Of a DNA stretch of 64,000 bases, positions 9,042 through 17,552 are shown one piece after another (the first letter of the stretch is position 1; the number at the start of each line of letters is the position of its first letter). Location: contig NZ_CP168219.1 in NCBI RefSeq assembly GCF_041714655.1, positions 1-64,000 on the forward strand, given 5' to 3'. This DNA is from Pseudoroseicyclus_A sp041714655. Its GTDB lineage: Bacteria; Pseudomonadota; Alphaproteobacteria; Rhodobacterales; Rhodobacteraceae. The notes under the pieces were generated by a model, which saw only the letters and a list, made by a program, of their open reading frames with translations, made no database searches and had not been told where the DNA came from. The translations under genes were made by a program, and so were the position numbers.

Positions 9042-9905
9042 ATGCTCAAATCTCTCGCTCTGACGGTCGCCCTGGCGCTGGGGCTGCCCATGGCAGCCGC
9101 CGCCCAGCACGCCGAGGCGCATGTCGAGAACTACTCGTTCCCCTATGAGGGGCCCTTCGGGACGTTCGACCAGAACCAGCTCCAGCGCGGCCTGCAGATC
9201 TACACCGAGGTCTGCGCCGCCTGTCACGGGCTCGAATATGTCTCGTACCGCACGCTGGCGGAGGAGGGCGGCCCCGCCCTCCCTGAGGACCAGATGCGCG
9301 CCTATGCGGCCCAGTTCGAGGTCTTCGACGAGTCGCTCGCCGATGGCGAGGGCGACTATCGCACCGCGACGCCGGCCGATTACTTCGGCCAGTCCGCGCT
9401 CGGCAACGCGCCGGACCTCAGCCTGATGGCCAAGGCCCGCGCCGGCTTCCACGGCCCCTACGGGACCGGGCTCAGCCAGCTCTTCAACGGCATGGGCGGC
9501 GGTGAATACATCGCCTCGATCCTGACCGGCTACCACGAGGCGCCCGAATGCGCCCCCGAGGATTTCGACGGCTACTACAACGTCGCCTTCGCCGCCGGCG
9601 GCTATCCCGACAGCTGCAAGGACGAGGACGGTCACCACACCGTCCCCGGCTCCTGGATCGGCATGCCCCCGCCCCTTCTGGGCGAGGATGTCACCTTCGC
9701 CGACGACCATTCCAACGAGCTGCACCACGAGGCGGTCGATGTGGCGGCCTTCCTGATGTGGACGGCGGAGCCCCACATGGCCGCGCGCAAGCAGGTCGGC
9801 CTCGCCGGGGTCATCGGCCTGACGCTGCTGGCCGTGCTGCTTTACCTCACCAACAAGCGCCTCTGGGCGCCGCACAAACCGAAAGGCCGCAAGGAAGAGG
9901 CCTGA
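9042..9905 (+). CDS. petC: Cytochrome c1 subunit of the bc1 complex
   Basis: A 287-residue membrane-anchored c-type cytochrome that receives electrons from the Rieske protein and reduces soluble cytochrome c. It has a Sec signal peptide (residues 1-21, ending MAAAA/Q), the haem-binding motif CAACH (58-62), a periplasmic domain, and a C-terminal membrane anchor (GVIGLTLLAVLLYL) followed by basic residues. The ATG at 9042 follows GAAAGGA; the open frame extends back into petB but without signal-peptide character. It is the last gene of petABC and is followed by a strong hairpin terminator. Confidence 0.97.
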   Translation: MLKSLALTVALALGLPMAAAAQHAEAHVENYSFPYEGPFGTFDQNQLQRGLQIYTEVCAACHGLEYVSYRTLAEEGGPALPEDQMRAYAAQFEVFDESLADGEGDYRTATPADYFGQSALGNAPDLSLMAKARAGFHGPYGTGLSQLFNGMGGGEYIASILTGYHEAPECAPEDFDGYYNVAFAAGGYPDSCKDEDGHHTVPGSWIGMPPPLLGEDVTFADDHSNELHHEAVDVAAFLMWTAEPHMAARKQVGLAGVIGLTLLAVLLYLTNKRLWAPHKPKGRKEEA

Positions 9906-9933
9906 GCCTCTCCCTCACCCCGGCAAAAACAGG

Positions 9934-9960
9934 CGGGCGCCCCCAGCGGGCGCCCGTTTT
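9934..9960 (+). terminator. Rho-independent terminator of petABC
   Basis: A perfect 7-bp stem, CGGGCGC (9934-9940) paired with GCGCCCG (9950-9956), has a 9-nt loop and is followed by TTTT. It lies 28 bp after the petC stop. Confidence 0.8.
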
Positions 9961-10115
9961 GCATTGGGGCGCAGGCCCCTGGCCGACCTGCTGACGCCCG
10001 CGTGAGCAATCGTGAGGGCCCGCGTGAACATCATCTCCGCTCTCCTGCGTGTCTACGAGCAAGTTCGGCCATGAGGGCCGTGCCGCAAAGACGTTAACGA
10101 GAGAGGATTTCACCC

Positions 10116-10532
10116 ATGAAAACCCGCTATCTTGCCAGTGCCGCCGCCGCCTCCCTGCTCCTCGGCTCCGCCGCCGTCGCCCAGGACATGACCCCCTCCG
10201 TCACCGCGATGGATCAGGACGTCTCCAACGGCGTCGTCAGCGCCGAGAGCATCACCGCCGAAGAGAACGGCTGGCTGGTCGTGCACCGCACCGACGCCGA
10301 CATGGCCCCCGGCCCGGTCGTCGGCCACGCGCCGATCCGCGCCGGCACCACCTCCGACGTGGCCGCCATCCTGACGGAAGAGGTCGCCTCCGGTGACATG
10401 CTGATGCTCATGGTCCACAGCGAGGCCGGCGGCATGCAGACTGGCATCTTCGAATACACGCTCGGCGCCACCGAAGACGGCCCGATCCGCGTGAACGAGG
10501 ACCTGGTGATGTCGGTCATCACCGCCGAGTGA
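10116..10532 (+). CDS. Exported protein with DUF7282-like domain
   Basis: A 138-residue protein with a clear Sec signal peptide (MKTRYLASAAAASLLLGSAAVAQ). The mature part resembles the DUF7282 fold: an opening strand set (VVSAESITAEENGWLVVHRTDA), a middle PVVGHAPIRAGTTSDV and a closing strand. Such domains are small periplasmic or extracellular beta-sandwiches of unknown function, sometimes repeated in surface proteins. The start has GAGAGG at a good distance. The gene is probably monocistronic: it lies 155 bp after the petABC terminator and has its own hairpin. The family assignment is from motif memory and is moderate. Confidence 0.75.
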   Translation: MKTRYLASAAAASLLLGSAAVAQDMTPSVTAMDQDVSNGVVSAESITAEENGWLVVHRTDADMAPGPVVGHAPIRAGTTSDVAAILTEEVASGDMLMLMVHSEAGGMQTGIFEYTLGATEDGPIRVNEDLVMSVITAE

Positions 10533-10556
10533 CATCGGCCCGGCTTCGGCCCGTGC

Positions 10557-10585
10557 GCCCGCCTCCCCCCGGGGAGGCGGGCGTT
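10557..10585 (+). terminator. Hairpin terminator after the DUF7282-like gene
   Basis: GCCCGCCTCC (10557-10566) pairs perfectly with GGAGGCGGGC (10573-10582), 6-nt loop, followed by only GTTT. The stem is strong but the T-tract is weak. Confidence 0.6.
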
Positions 10586-10590
10586 TCGCG

Positions 10591-11037
10591 TCACGGGGCG
10601 GGGAGCCTCTGCAAAGTGAGCGGATCCGGCTCGCGGGAATAGAGCGCCGCCAGAACCTTTGAGAAGACCGGCGGCGCGCCCGGGACCGCCGCGAAGAGCG
10701 TCATGGACGAGCGGAGCTTCAGCGCGTCCACCGGCCCCATCAGCCGCTCCGCATCGCGCTCGCCGGAGGCCAGCACCAGCTCCGCCGCCTCCACCAGCCG
10801 CGCGCCCAGCACCGGATGCGCCAGATAGGCCGCCGCCTCGTCCAGCCCCGCCAGCGCATAGGCGCGGGCGGTGTCCGACCGGCCTAGCCCGGCGATCTGG
10901 GGAAAGATCCACCACATCCAGTGGCTGCGCTTCCGCCCGGCGCGGAGCTCTGCCTGCACCTGCGGCCAGACCGGCTCCTGCGCCGCGAGAAAGCGCCCGG
11001 CGTCGATGGCGTCAGCCCGTGCGCTCGCAGGCGAAAT
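10591..11037 (-). CDS. DUF1810 family protein, start codon unclear
   Basis: The C-terminal 122 residues from a GTG at 10957-10959 contain the DUF1810 core (RAGRKRSHWMWWIFPQ, GPVDALKLRSSMTLF). Family members begin earlier, with a helix like RFLAAQEPVWPQV, and that sequence is present in frame upstream of the GTG. The frame stays open up to a TGA at 11047-11049, but in that stretch I find no ATG, GTG or TTG. Only rare codons are available (ATT at 11035-11037, ATC at 11005-11007), so the upstream boundary given is tentative. The gene overlaps the stop of the lipoprotein gene upstream, so coupled initiation is possible. The function of the family is unknown to me. This could equally be a gene that has lost its start. 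Confidence 0.7.
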   Translation of the reverse strand: MSPASARADAIDAGRFLAAQEPVWPQVQAELRAGRKRSHWMWWIFPQIAGLGRSDTARAYALAGLDEAAAYLAHPVLGARLVEAAELVLASGERDAERLMGPVDALKLRSSMTLFAAVPGAPPVFSKVLAALYSREPDPLTLQRLPAP

Positions 11038-11335
11038 CGCCGTTCGTCATCGAGCTTGCGGTAACGTTGGCGAGCTGCACCTGATTCCCGTTGGCGAGGG
11101 AGAGCGTATAGGACTCGCCCGGCCCGGCACTCACGGCGGCGATGCCGCTGTTGACGTTGCCCAGGGTGTAGGTCGTGGCCGAGATGCGGGTGTTGAAACC
11201 CTGGCAGTTCCACGCCCCCACGAAGGGATAGCTCGCGGGGGCGGCCGCAGTCGCCTCCGCCGGCGCGGTGGCGGGAATGGTCTCGTCGCAGGCGGCGAGC
11301 AGCGGAAGGAGCAGCAGAAGGGAAAGGGCGCGCAT
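11012..11335 (-). CDS. Small lipoprotein of unknown function
   Basis: About 107 residues with a lipoprotein signal (MRALSLLLLLPLLAAC; lipobox LLAAC) followed by an Ala/Pro/Thr linker and a compact domain YPFVGAWNCQGFNTRISATTYTLGN...GDFACERTG with two further cysteines that could pair. The second ATG (11333-11335) is preferred over the one at 11342-11344 because AAGGA is then at the normal distance. I do not recognise the domain; the GAW..C..F opening recalls small META/lipocalin-like periplasmic domains, but this is only a resemblance. It is transcribed toward the DUF1810 gene, which it overlaps. Confidence 0.75.
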   Translation of the reverse strand: MRALSLLLLLPLLAACDETIPATAPAEATAAAPASYPFVGAWNCQGFNTRISATTYTLGNVNSGIAAVSAGPGESYTLSLANGNQVQLANVTASSMTNGDFACERTG

Positions 11336-11403
11336 GGAATCCATCCTTGATAATCCCGGCCAGCCTAGGCCGGGATTGCCGTCAAGGAAAGCGCCTCGCG
11401 CGG

Positions 11404-12624
<1,221 letters not shown>

Positions 12625-12857
12625 GAGGCCTCCATTGACGTATCGCCAGCGGCGTAAGGGGTTTTGGGGGGCTGGGCAAGCCGGCGCCGGCCCTGCCCCC
12701 TTCCCAGGAGGGCATATCTCCTGTATGCGCCCGCCATCTGAGACGTGACGCTAGGGCCCCGGCGCATGGAACGATGAGAGGGGCCGGCGGCAATGGGGCC
12801 GCCATATGAACGGGAGACGCGGGAACGCCCGCGAGTGCTCCCTTACAGGATACGCAG

Positions 12858-14993
12858 ATGTTCAACACCGTTACCAAATCCATCCAGTGGGGCGACGAAA
12901 CGCTCACGCTGGAAACCGGCAAGGTCGCCCGCCAGGCCGACGGCTCGGTCATCGCCACGCTGGGCGAGACCTCCGTCATGGCCAACGTGACCTTCGCCAA
13001 ATCGCCGAAGCCGGGGCAGGACTTCTTCCCGCTCACGGTCCACTACCAGGAAAAATACTATGCGGCCGGCAAGATCCCGGGCGGCTTCTTCAAGCGCGAG
13101 GCGCGGCCGACCGAGAAGGAAACGCTGACCGCCCGGCTCATCGACCGGCCGATCCGGCCGCTCTTCGCCAAGGGCTTCAAGCATGAAGTGCTCGTCATGT
13201 GCACCGTGCTCAGCCACGACCTCGTCAACGACCCCGACGTCGTCGCCATGATCGCCGCCTCGGCGGCTCTGACGATCTCCGGTGTGCCCTTCATGGGCCC
13301 GATCGCCGGCTGCCGCGTCGGCTTCGCCAATGGCGAATATGTCCTCAACCCGACGGTTGACGACATGCAGGGCCTGCGCAACGACCCCGAGCAGCGGCTC
13401 GACCTCGTCGTCGCCGGCACCGCCGACGCCGTGATGATGGTCGAATCGGAAGCCTACGAGCTGACGGAAGCCGAGATGCTCGGCGCCGTGACCTTCGCTC
13501 ACAAGCAGATCCAGCCGGTCATCGACTGCATCATCGACCTCGCGGAAATCGCCGCGAAGGAGCCCTTCGACTTCCAGTCGCCGGATTATTCCGAGCTCCT
13601 TGGCGTCGTGAAGGGCCTCGGCGAGGCGGACATGCGCGCCGCCTATGCGATCACCGACAAGCAGGAGCGGGTCGCCGCCGTCTCCGCCGCCAAGGCGAAG
13701 ATCAAGGAAGGCCTCACCGAGGAGCAGCTCGAGGATCCGAACCTCGATTCCGCCCTCAAGACGCTGGAATCCGGCGTGCTCCGCGGCGATGTCGTGAAGA
13801 ACGGCCGCCGCATCGACGGCCGCGCGCTCGATCAGGTCCGCCCGATCGTCTGCGAGACGGGGCTCCTGCCCCGGACCCATGGCTCGGCGCTCTTCACGCG
13901 CGGCGAGACCCAAGGGCTCGTGGTGACGACGCTCGGCACGGGCGACGATGAGCAGTTCATCGACGCGCTGCACGGCAACTTCAAATCCAACTTCCTGCTG
14001 CACTACAACTTCCCGCCCTATTCGGTCGGCGAGGTTGGCCGTGTGGGCAGCCCCGGGCGCCGCGAGATCGGCCACGGCAAGCTGGCCTGGCGGGCGCTTC
14101 AGGCGGTGCTGCCGGCGGCGACCGACTTCCCCTACACGATCCGGCTGGTCTCGGAGATCACCGAGTCGAACGGCTCCTCCTCGATGGCTTCCGTCTGCGG
14201 CGGCTCGCTGTCGATGATGGATGCCGGCGTGCCGCTCAAGGCCGCCGTCGCCGGTGTGGCGATGGGCCTGGTGCTGGAGGAAGACGGCTCCTACGGGATC
14301 CTGACCGACATCCTCGGCGACGAGGATCACCTCGGTGACATGGACTTCAAGGTCGCGGGCACCGAGAACGGCATCACCTCGCTGCAGATGGACATCAAGG
14401 TCGCCGGCATCACGCCGGAGATCATGGAAAAGGCCCTCGCCCAGGCGAAGGCCGGCCGGATGCACATCCTCGGCGAGATGGCCAAGGCGCTGAACACGGT
14501 GAATGAATTCTCCGTCCACGCGCCGCGCATCGAGACGATGCAGATCCCGACCGACAAGATCCGCGAAGTGATCGGCTCGGGCGGCAAGGTGATCCGCGAG
14601 ATCGTCGAGGTCTCGGGCGCCAAGGTCGACGTCAACGACGACGGCGTCATCAAGATCGCCTCGCCCGATGGCGAAGCCATCCAAAAGGCCTACGACATGA
14701 TCTATTCGATCGTGGCGGAGCCGGAAGAGGGCAAGGTCTACAAGGGCAAGGTCGTGAAGATCGTCGATTTCGGCGCCTTCGTGAACTTCTTCGGCAAGCG
14801 CGACGGGCTCGTCCACGTCAGCCAGATCGAGAACCGCCGGCTGAACCACCCCTCCGACGTCCTCAAGGAGGGCCAGGAGGTCTGGGTCAAGCTGCTCGGC
14901 TTCGACGATCGCGGCAAGGTGCGCCTGTCGATGAAGGTCGTCGACCAGGAGACGGGCGAGGAATCCAAGGCGGAAGAGCCCGCCGAGGAGTGA
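12858..14993 (+). CDS. pnp: Polyribonucleotide nucleotidyltransferase (PNPase)
   Basis: A 711-residue phosphorolytic 3'-5' exoribonuclease, trimeric and part of the RNA degradosome. Two RNase PH domains are separated by an alpha-helical linker; the second carries the active-site FTRGETQ and SNGSSSMASVCGGS motifs. A KH domain (MQIPTDKIREVIGSGGKVIREI) and an S1 domain (GKVYKGKVVKIVDFGAFVNF) close the protein. AGGA lies 7 nt before the ATG. The leader holds a short hairpin, GCGGG-AACG-CCCGC (12819-12832), possibly the counterpart of the autoregulatory leader stem known in enterobacteria. rpsO, the usual upstream neighbour, is absent here: argG diverges instead. Confidence 0.97.
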   Translation: MFNTVTKSIQWGDETLTLETGKVARQADGSVIATLGETSVMANVTFAKSPKPGQDFFPLTVHYQEKYYAAGKIPGGFFKREARPTEKETLTARLIDRPIRPLFAKGFKHEVLVMCTVLSHDLVNDPDVVAMIAASAALTISGVPFMGPIAGCRVGFANGEYVLNPTVDDMQGLRNDPEQRLDLVVAGTADAVMMVESEAYELTEAEMLGAVTFAHKQIQPVIDCIIDLAEIAAKEPFDFQSPDYSELLGVVKGLGEADMRAAYAITDKQERVAAVSAAKAKIKEGLTEEQLEDPNLDSALKTLESGVLRGDVVKNGRRIDGRALDQVRPIVCETGLLPRTHGSALFTRGETQGLVVTTLGTGDDEQFIDALHGNFKSNFLLHYNFPPYSVGEVGRVGSPGRREIGHGKLAWRALQAVLPAATDFPYTIRLVSEITESNGSSSMASVCGGSLSMMDAGVPLKAAVAGVAMGLVLEEDGSYGILTDILGDEDHLGDMDFKVAGTENGITSLQMDIKVAGITPEIMEKALAQAKAGRMHILGEMAKALNTVNEFSVHAPRIETMQIPTDKIREVIGSGGKVIREIVEVSGAKVDVNDDGVIKIASPDGEAIQKAYDMIYSIVAEPEEGKVYKGKVVKIVDFGAFVNFFGKRDGLVHVSQIENRRLNHPSDVLKEGQEVWVKLLGFDDRGKVRLSMKVVDQETGEESKAEEPAEE

Positions 14994-15015
14994 TCCTCAC
15001 CGCTTGAGACAAGGA

Positions 15016-15048
15016 ACCGCCCGGGAGTGCTACTCCCGGGCGGTTTTT
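15016..15048 (+). terminator. Strong rho-independent terminator of pnp
   Basis: A perfect 13-bp stem, ACCGCCCGGGAGT (15016-15028) with ACTCCCGGGCGGT (15032-15044), 3-nt loop, followed by TTTT, 22 bp after the pnp stop. Confidence 0.92.
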
Positions 15049-15075
15049 CTTTGGCTGGAGACTGGGGTGGGGGCC

Positions 15076-15130
15076 AGCGGAACCCATATGGCTTCCGCCT
15101 CCAATTTTCATGTGGAAATCGGTGCCCGGC
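15076..15130 (+). repeat. Hairpin repeat module, copy 1
   Basis: An about 55-bp module with an internal imperfect hairpin (GCGGAACCCATATGG..TTCCGC), GATTTCC on the reverse strand and a GCCCGGC end. A diverged inverted copy is at 28021-28075. It is the first part of the mosaic filling the pnp-ahcY gap. Confidence 0.65.
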
Positions 15131-15142
15131 CCTGAGGTTGGC

Positions 15143-15164
15143 GTAGGGTGGGTTCCAACCCACC
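15143..15164 (+). repeat. REP-like palindrome, family 1, copy 1
   Basis: A GTAG head followed by GGTGGGTT-CC-AACCCACC, a perfect 8-bp stem. Further copies are at 21111, 21319 (inverted) and 27788 (inverted). A GTAG head in front of a stem is the hallmark of REP elements associated with RAYT-type transposases. Confidence 0.75.
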
Positions 15165-15202
15165 GCCCCCCCTTAACCGCGCCCAACCTCGCCGCGCGGG
15201 GT

Positions 15203-15263
15203 GAGCGCCAGCCCGCGGGACGGGCCGGCGCTCGCCCTGCGCCGTGCCGGCGCGTACCGGGCG
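15203..15263 (+). repeat. 61-bp GC-rich repeat, copy 1
   Basis: From GAGCGCCAGCCCGCGGG to GCGTACCGGGCG. The reverse complement recurs at 27839-27899 with a single difference that I can see. The element ends 10 bp before the ahcY stop. Confidence 0.85.
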
Positions 15264-15273
15264 GGGGCTCAAC

Positions 15274-16662
15274 TCAGTAGCGGTAATGCTCCGGCTTGAA
15301 CGGCCCTTCGACCGTCACGCCGATGTAATCCGCCTGCTCGGGGCTCAGCTCGCTCAGCTTCACGCCGATCCGGTCGAGATGGAGCCGCGCCACCTTCTCG
15401 TCCAGATGCTTCGGCAGGATGTAGACGCCGGGCTTGTACTCGTCGCCCTTCGTCCAGAGCTCGATCTGCGCCAGCGTCTGGTTGGTGAAGCTCGCCGACA
15501 TGACGAAGCTCGGATGCCCCGTGGCATTGCCGAGGTTCAAGAGCCGCCCTTCGGACAGAAGGATGATCCGGTTGCCGGACGGCATCGAGATCATGTCCAC
15601 CTGTTCCTTGATGTTCGTCCACTTGTGGTTGCGCAGGTTGGCAACCTGGATCTCGTTGTCGAAGTGGCCGATGTTGCCGACGATCGCCATGTCCTTCATC
15701 TCGCGCATGTGCTCGATGCGGATGACGTCCTTGTTGCCGGTGGTGGTGATGAAGATGTCGGCGCTGTCCACCACATCCTCCAGCCGGACGACCTCGAAGC
15801 CGTCCATGGCGGCCTGCAGGGCGCAGATCGGGTCGATCTCGGTGACCTTCACGCGCGCGCCGGCGCCGGCCAGCGAGGCGGCAGAGCCCTTGCCCACGTC
15901 GCCATAGCCGCAGACCACGGCGACCTTGCCGGCCATCATCACGTCGGTGGCGCGGCGGATGCCGTCGACCAGGCTCTCGCGGCAGCCGTACTTGTTGTCG
16001 AATTTCGACTTGGTGACGGAGTCGTTGACGTTGATCGCCGGGAAGGGCAGCTGGCCCTTCTTCTGCAGGTCATAGAGCCGGTGGACGCCCGTGGTCGTCT
16101 CTTCCGAGACGCCGACGATCTGGTCGCGCACCTTGGTGAACCAGCCGGGCGATTGCTTCATGCGCTTGGCGATCTGCGCCTTGATGACCGCCTCTTCCTC
16201 GGAGGAGGGCACGGGGATGATCTCTTCTCCCGCCTCGGCGCGGGCGCCGAGCAGCACGTAGAGCGTCGCATCCCCGCCGTCGTCGAGGATCATGTTCGGC
16301 CCGTCTTCGAACTGGAAGGAGCGGTCGAGGTAATCCCAATGCTCCTCGAGGCTCTGCCCCTTCACGGCGAAGACAGGCACGCCGGCGGCGGCGATGGCGG
16401 CGGCGGCGTGATCCTGCGTCGAGAAGATGTTGCACGACGCCCAGCGCACATCGGCGCCGAGGGCGACCAGCGTCTCGATCAGCACGGCCGTCTGGATGGT
16501 CATGTGCAGCGAGCCGACGATCCGCGCACCCTTGAGCGGCTGCGCCTGCCCGTATTCCTCACGCGTCGCCATGAGACCGGGCATCTCCGTCTCGGCGATG
16601 TCGAGCTCCTTGCGACCGTATTCGGCGAGGGCAATGTCACGGATGATGTAATCTTCGGCCAT
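15274..16662 (-). CDS. ahcY: Adenosylhomocysteinase
   Basis: A 462-residue NAD-dependent hydrolase that splits S-adenosylhomocysteine to adenosine and homocysteine, removing the inhibitory product of SAM-dependent methylation. The Rossmann motif is VCGYGDVGKG, and the substrate-binding stretches SCNIFSTQDHAAAAI and NVNDSVTKSKFDN are intact. It ends in FKPEHYRY, the usual C-terminal lysine/tyrosine tail that reaches the neighbouring subunit. It has the extra internal segment common to alphaproteobacterial forms. The ATG is preceded by GGAG. A small inverted repeat lies upstream (16693-16709). Confidence 0.97.
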   Translation of the reverse strand: MAEDYIIRDIALAEYGRKELDIAETEMPGLMATREEYGQAQPLKGARIVGSLHMTIQTAVLIETLVALGADVRWASCNIFSTQDHAAAAIAAAGVPVFAVKGQSLEEHWDYLDRSFQFEDGPNMILDDGGDATLYVLLGARAEAGEEIIPVPSSEEEAVIKAQIAKRMKQSPGWFTKVRDQIVGVSEETTTGVHRLYDLQKKGQLPFPAINVNDSVTKSKFDNKYGCRESLVDGIRRATDVMMAGKVAVVCGYGDVGKGSAASLAGAGARVKVTEIDPICALQAAMDGFEVVRLEDVVDSADIFITTTGNKDVIRIEHMREMKDMAIVGNIGHFDNEIQVANLRNHKWTNIKEQVDMISMPSGNRIILLSEGRLLNLGNATGHPSFVMSASFTNQTLAQIELWTKGDEYKPGVYILPKHLDEKVARLHLDRIGVKLSELSPEQADYIGVTVEGPFKPEHYRY

Positions 16663-16679
16663 TCTGCACGCTCCTGAGA

Positions 16680-16709
16680 CGAAATTTCGCTTGGCTCATA
16701 TCAAGAGCC
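16680..16709 (-). promoter_or_regulatory. Dyads upstream of ahcY, possible operator or leader hairpin
   Basis: On the coding strand GGCTC-TTGATAT-GAGCC (16693-16709) is followed by the palindrome CGAAATTTCG (16680-16689), 18-47 bp before the ATG. I could not match it to an S-adenosylhomocysteine or SAM riboswitch. A SahR-type operator is conceivable because ahcY is the usual target, but this is inference. Confidence 0.3.
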
Positions 16710-16775
16710 GACTTCGTTAGGAAGGCGTGACCGGGAGCTGTTCCGCAGCGCAGCGAAGCGGGCTAGGCTGGCCGC

Positions 16776-17543
16776 ATGGCCCGACTTGCCTTCTTCACCG
16801 ATCTCGACGGAACGCTGCTCGATCACGAGAGCTACGACTGGTCCCCCGCCGCCGGGGCGCTGGCGCGGCTGAAAGCCGCCGGCCTGCCGCTCGTCCTTGC
16901 CACGTCGAAGACGGCGGCGGAAGTGGCTCCGCTCCGGGAGGCGCTCGGTTTCGCCCATTGCCCCGCCGTGGTGGAAAACGGCGCCGGCATCCTGCCCGCC
17001 GGGGCCGAGACGGTGGACGGCGCGGATCACGCGCGCCTGGTGGAGGCGCTTGAAGCGGCGCCCGGCCGCGAGAATTTCCGCAATTTCCATGCGATGAGTC
17101 TTGGCGAGCTGGCCGAGGCCACCGGCCTGCCTGAGGAAGGCGCCGCCCGCGCCCGCCAGAGGCAATTCTCCGAACCCGGGCTCTGGGAGGGGCCTGAGGA
17201 GGGCCGCGAGCCCTTCCTCGCCGCGCTCGCCGCCAGCGGCGTCAGCGCCCGCGCCGGGGGACGGTTCCTCACCCTGTCGTTCGGGCGCACCAAGGCTCAG
17301 GCGATGGCGGAGCTCGCCCCGGATCTCGGCGACACCATCGTCGCGCTCGGCGACGCGCCCAACGATGCCGAGATGCTGGAGGCCGCCGACATCGGCATCA
17401 TCATCGCCAACCCCGCCCATCCGCCCCTGCCGCTCCTCGCCGGCGAGGGCGCGGGGCGGATCACCCGCTCCTCCCTCGCGGGGCCGGACGGCTGGGCGGA
17501 CGAGGTGTCGCGCATTCTCGATCTCCACGAGATCCCAGACTAG
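16776..17543 (+). CDS. Mannosyl-/glucosyl-3-phosphoglycerate phosphatase (HAD IIB)
   Basis: A 255-residue HAD-superfamily phosphatase with the Cof-type (IIB) layout: DLDGT (9-13) as the nucleophile motif, ATSK as motif II, and GDAPNDAEML as the acidic metal motif. The sequence resembles MpgP/YedP, which removes phosphate from mannosyl-3-phosphoglycerate (or its glucosyl analogue) to give the compatible solute mannosylglycerate or glucosylglycerate. Its stop overlaps the ribosome site of the glycosyltransferase that follows, which fits a two-step pathway encoded in one operon. Hexose specificity cannot be decided from sequence alone. Confidence 0.85.
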   Translation: MARLAFFTDLDGTLLDHESYDWSPAAGALARLKAAGLPLVLATSKTAAEVAPLREALGFAHCPAVVENGAGILPAGAETVDGADHARLVEALEAAPGRENFRNFHAMSLGELAEATGLPEEGAARARQRQFSEPGLWEGPEEGREPFLAALAASGVSARAGGRFLTLSFGRTKAQAMAELAPDLGDTIVALGDAPNDAEMLEAADIGIIIANPAHPPLPLLAGEGAGRITRSSLAGPDGWADEVSRILDLHEIPD

Positions 17544-17552
17544 GAGCCGCCC

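Noticed and set aside
12843..14849. A 668-codon minus-strand frame opposite pnp
   Set aside because: Antisense frame created by codon bias in high-GC DNA; rich in Asp/His/Val repeats with no ribosome site or homology.
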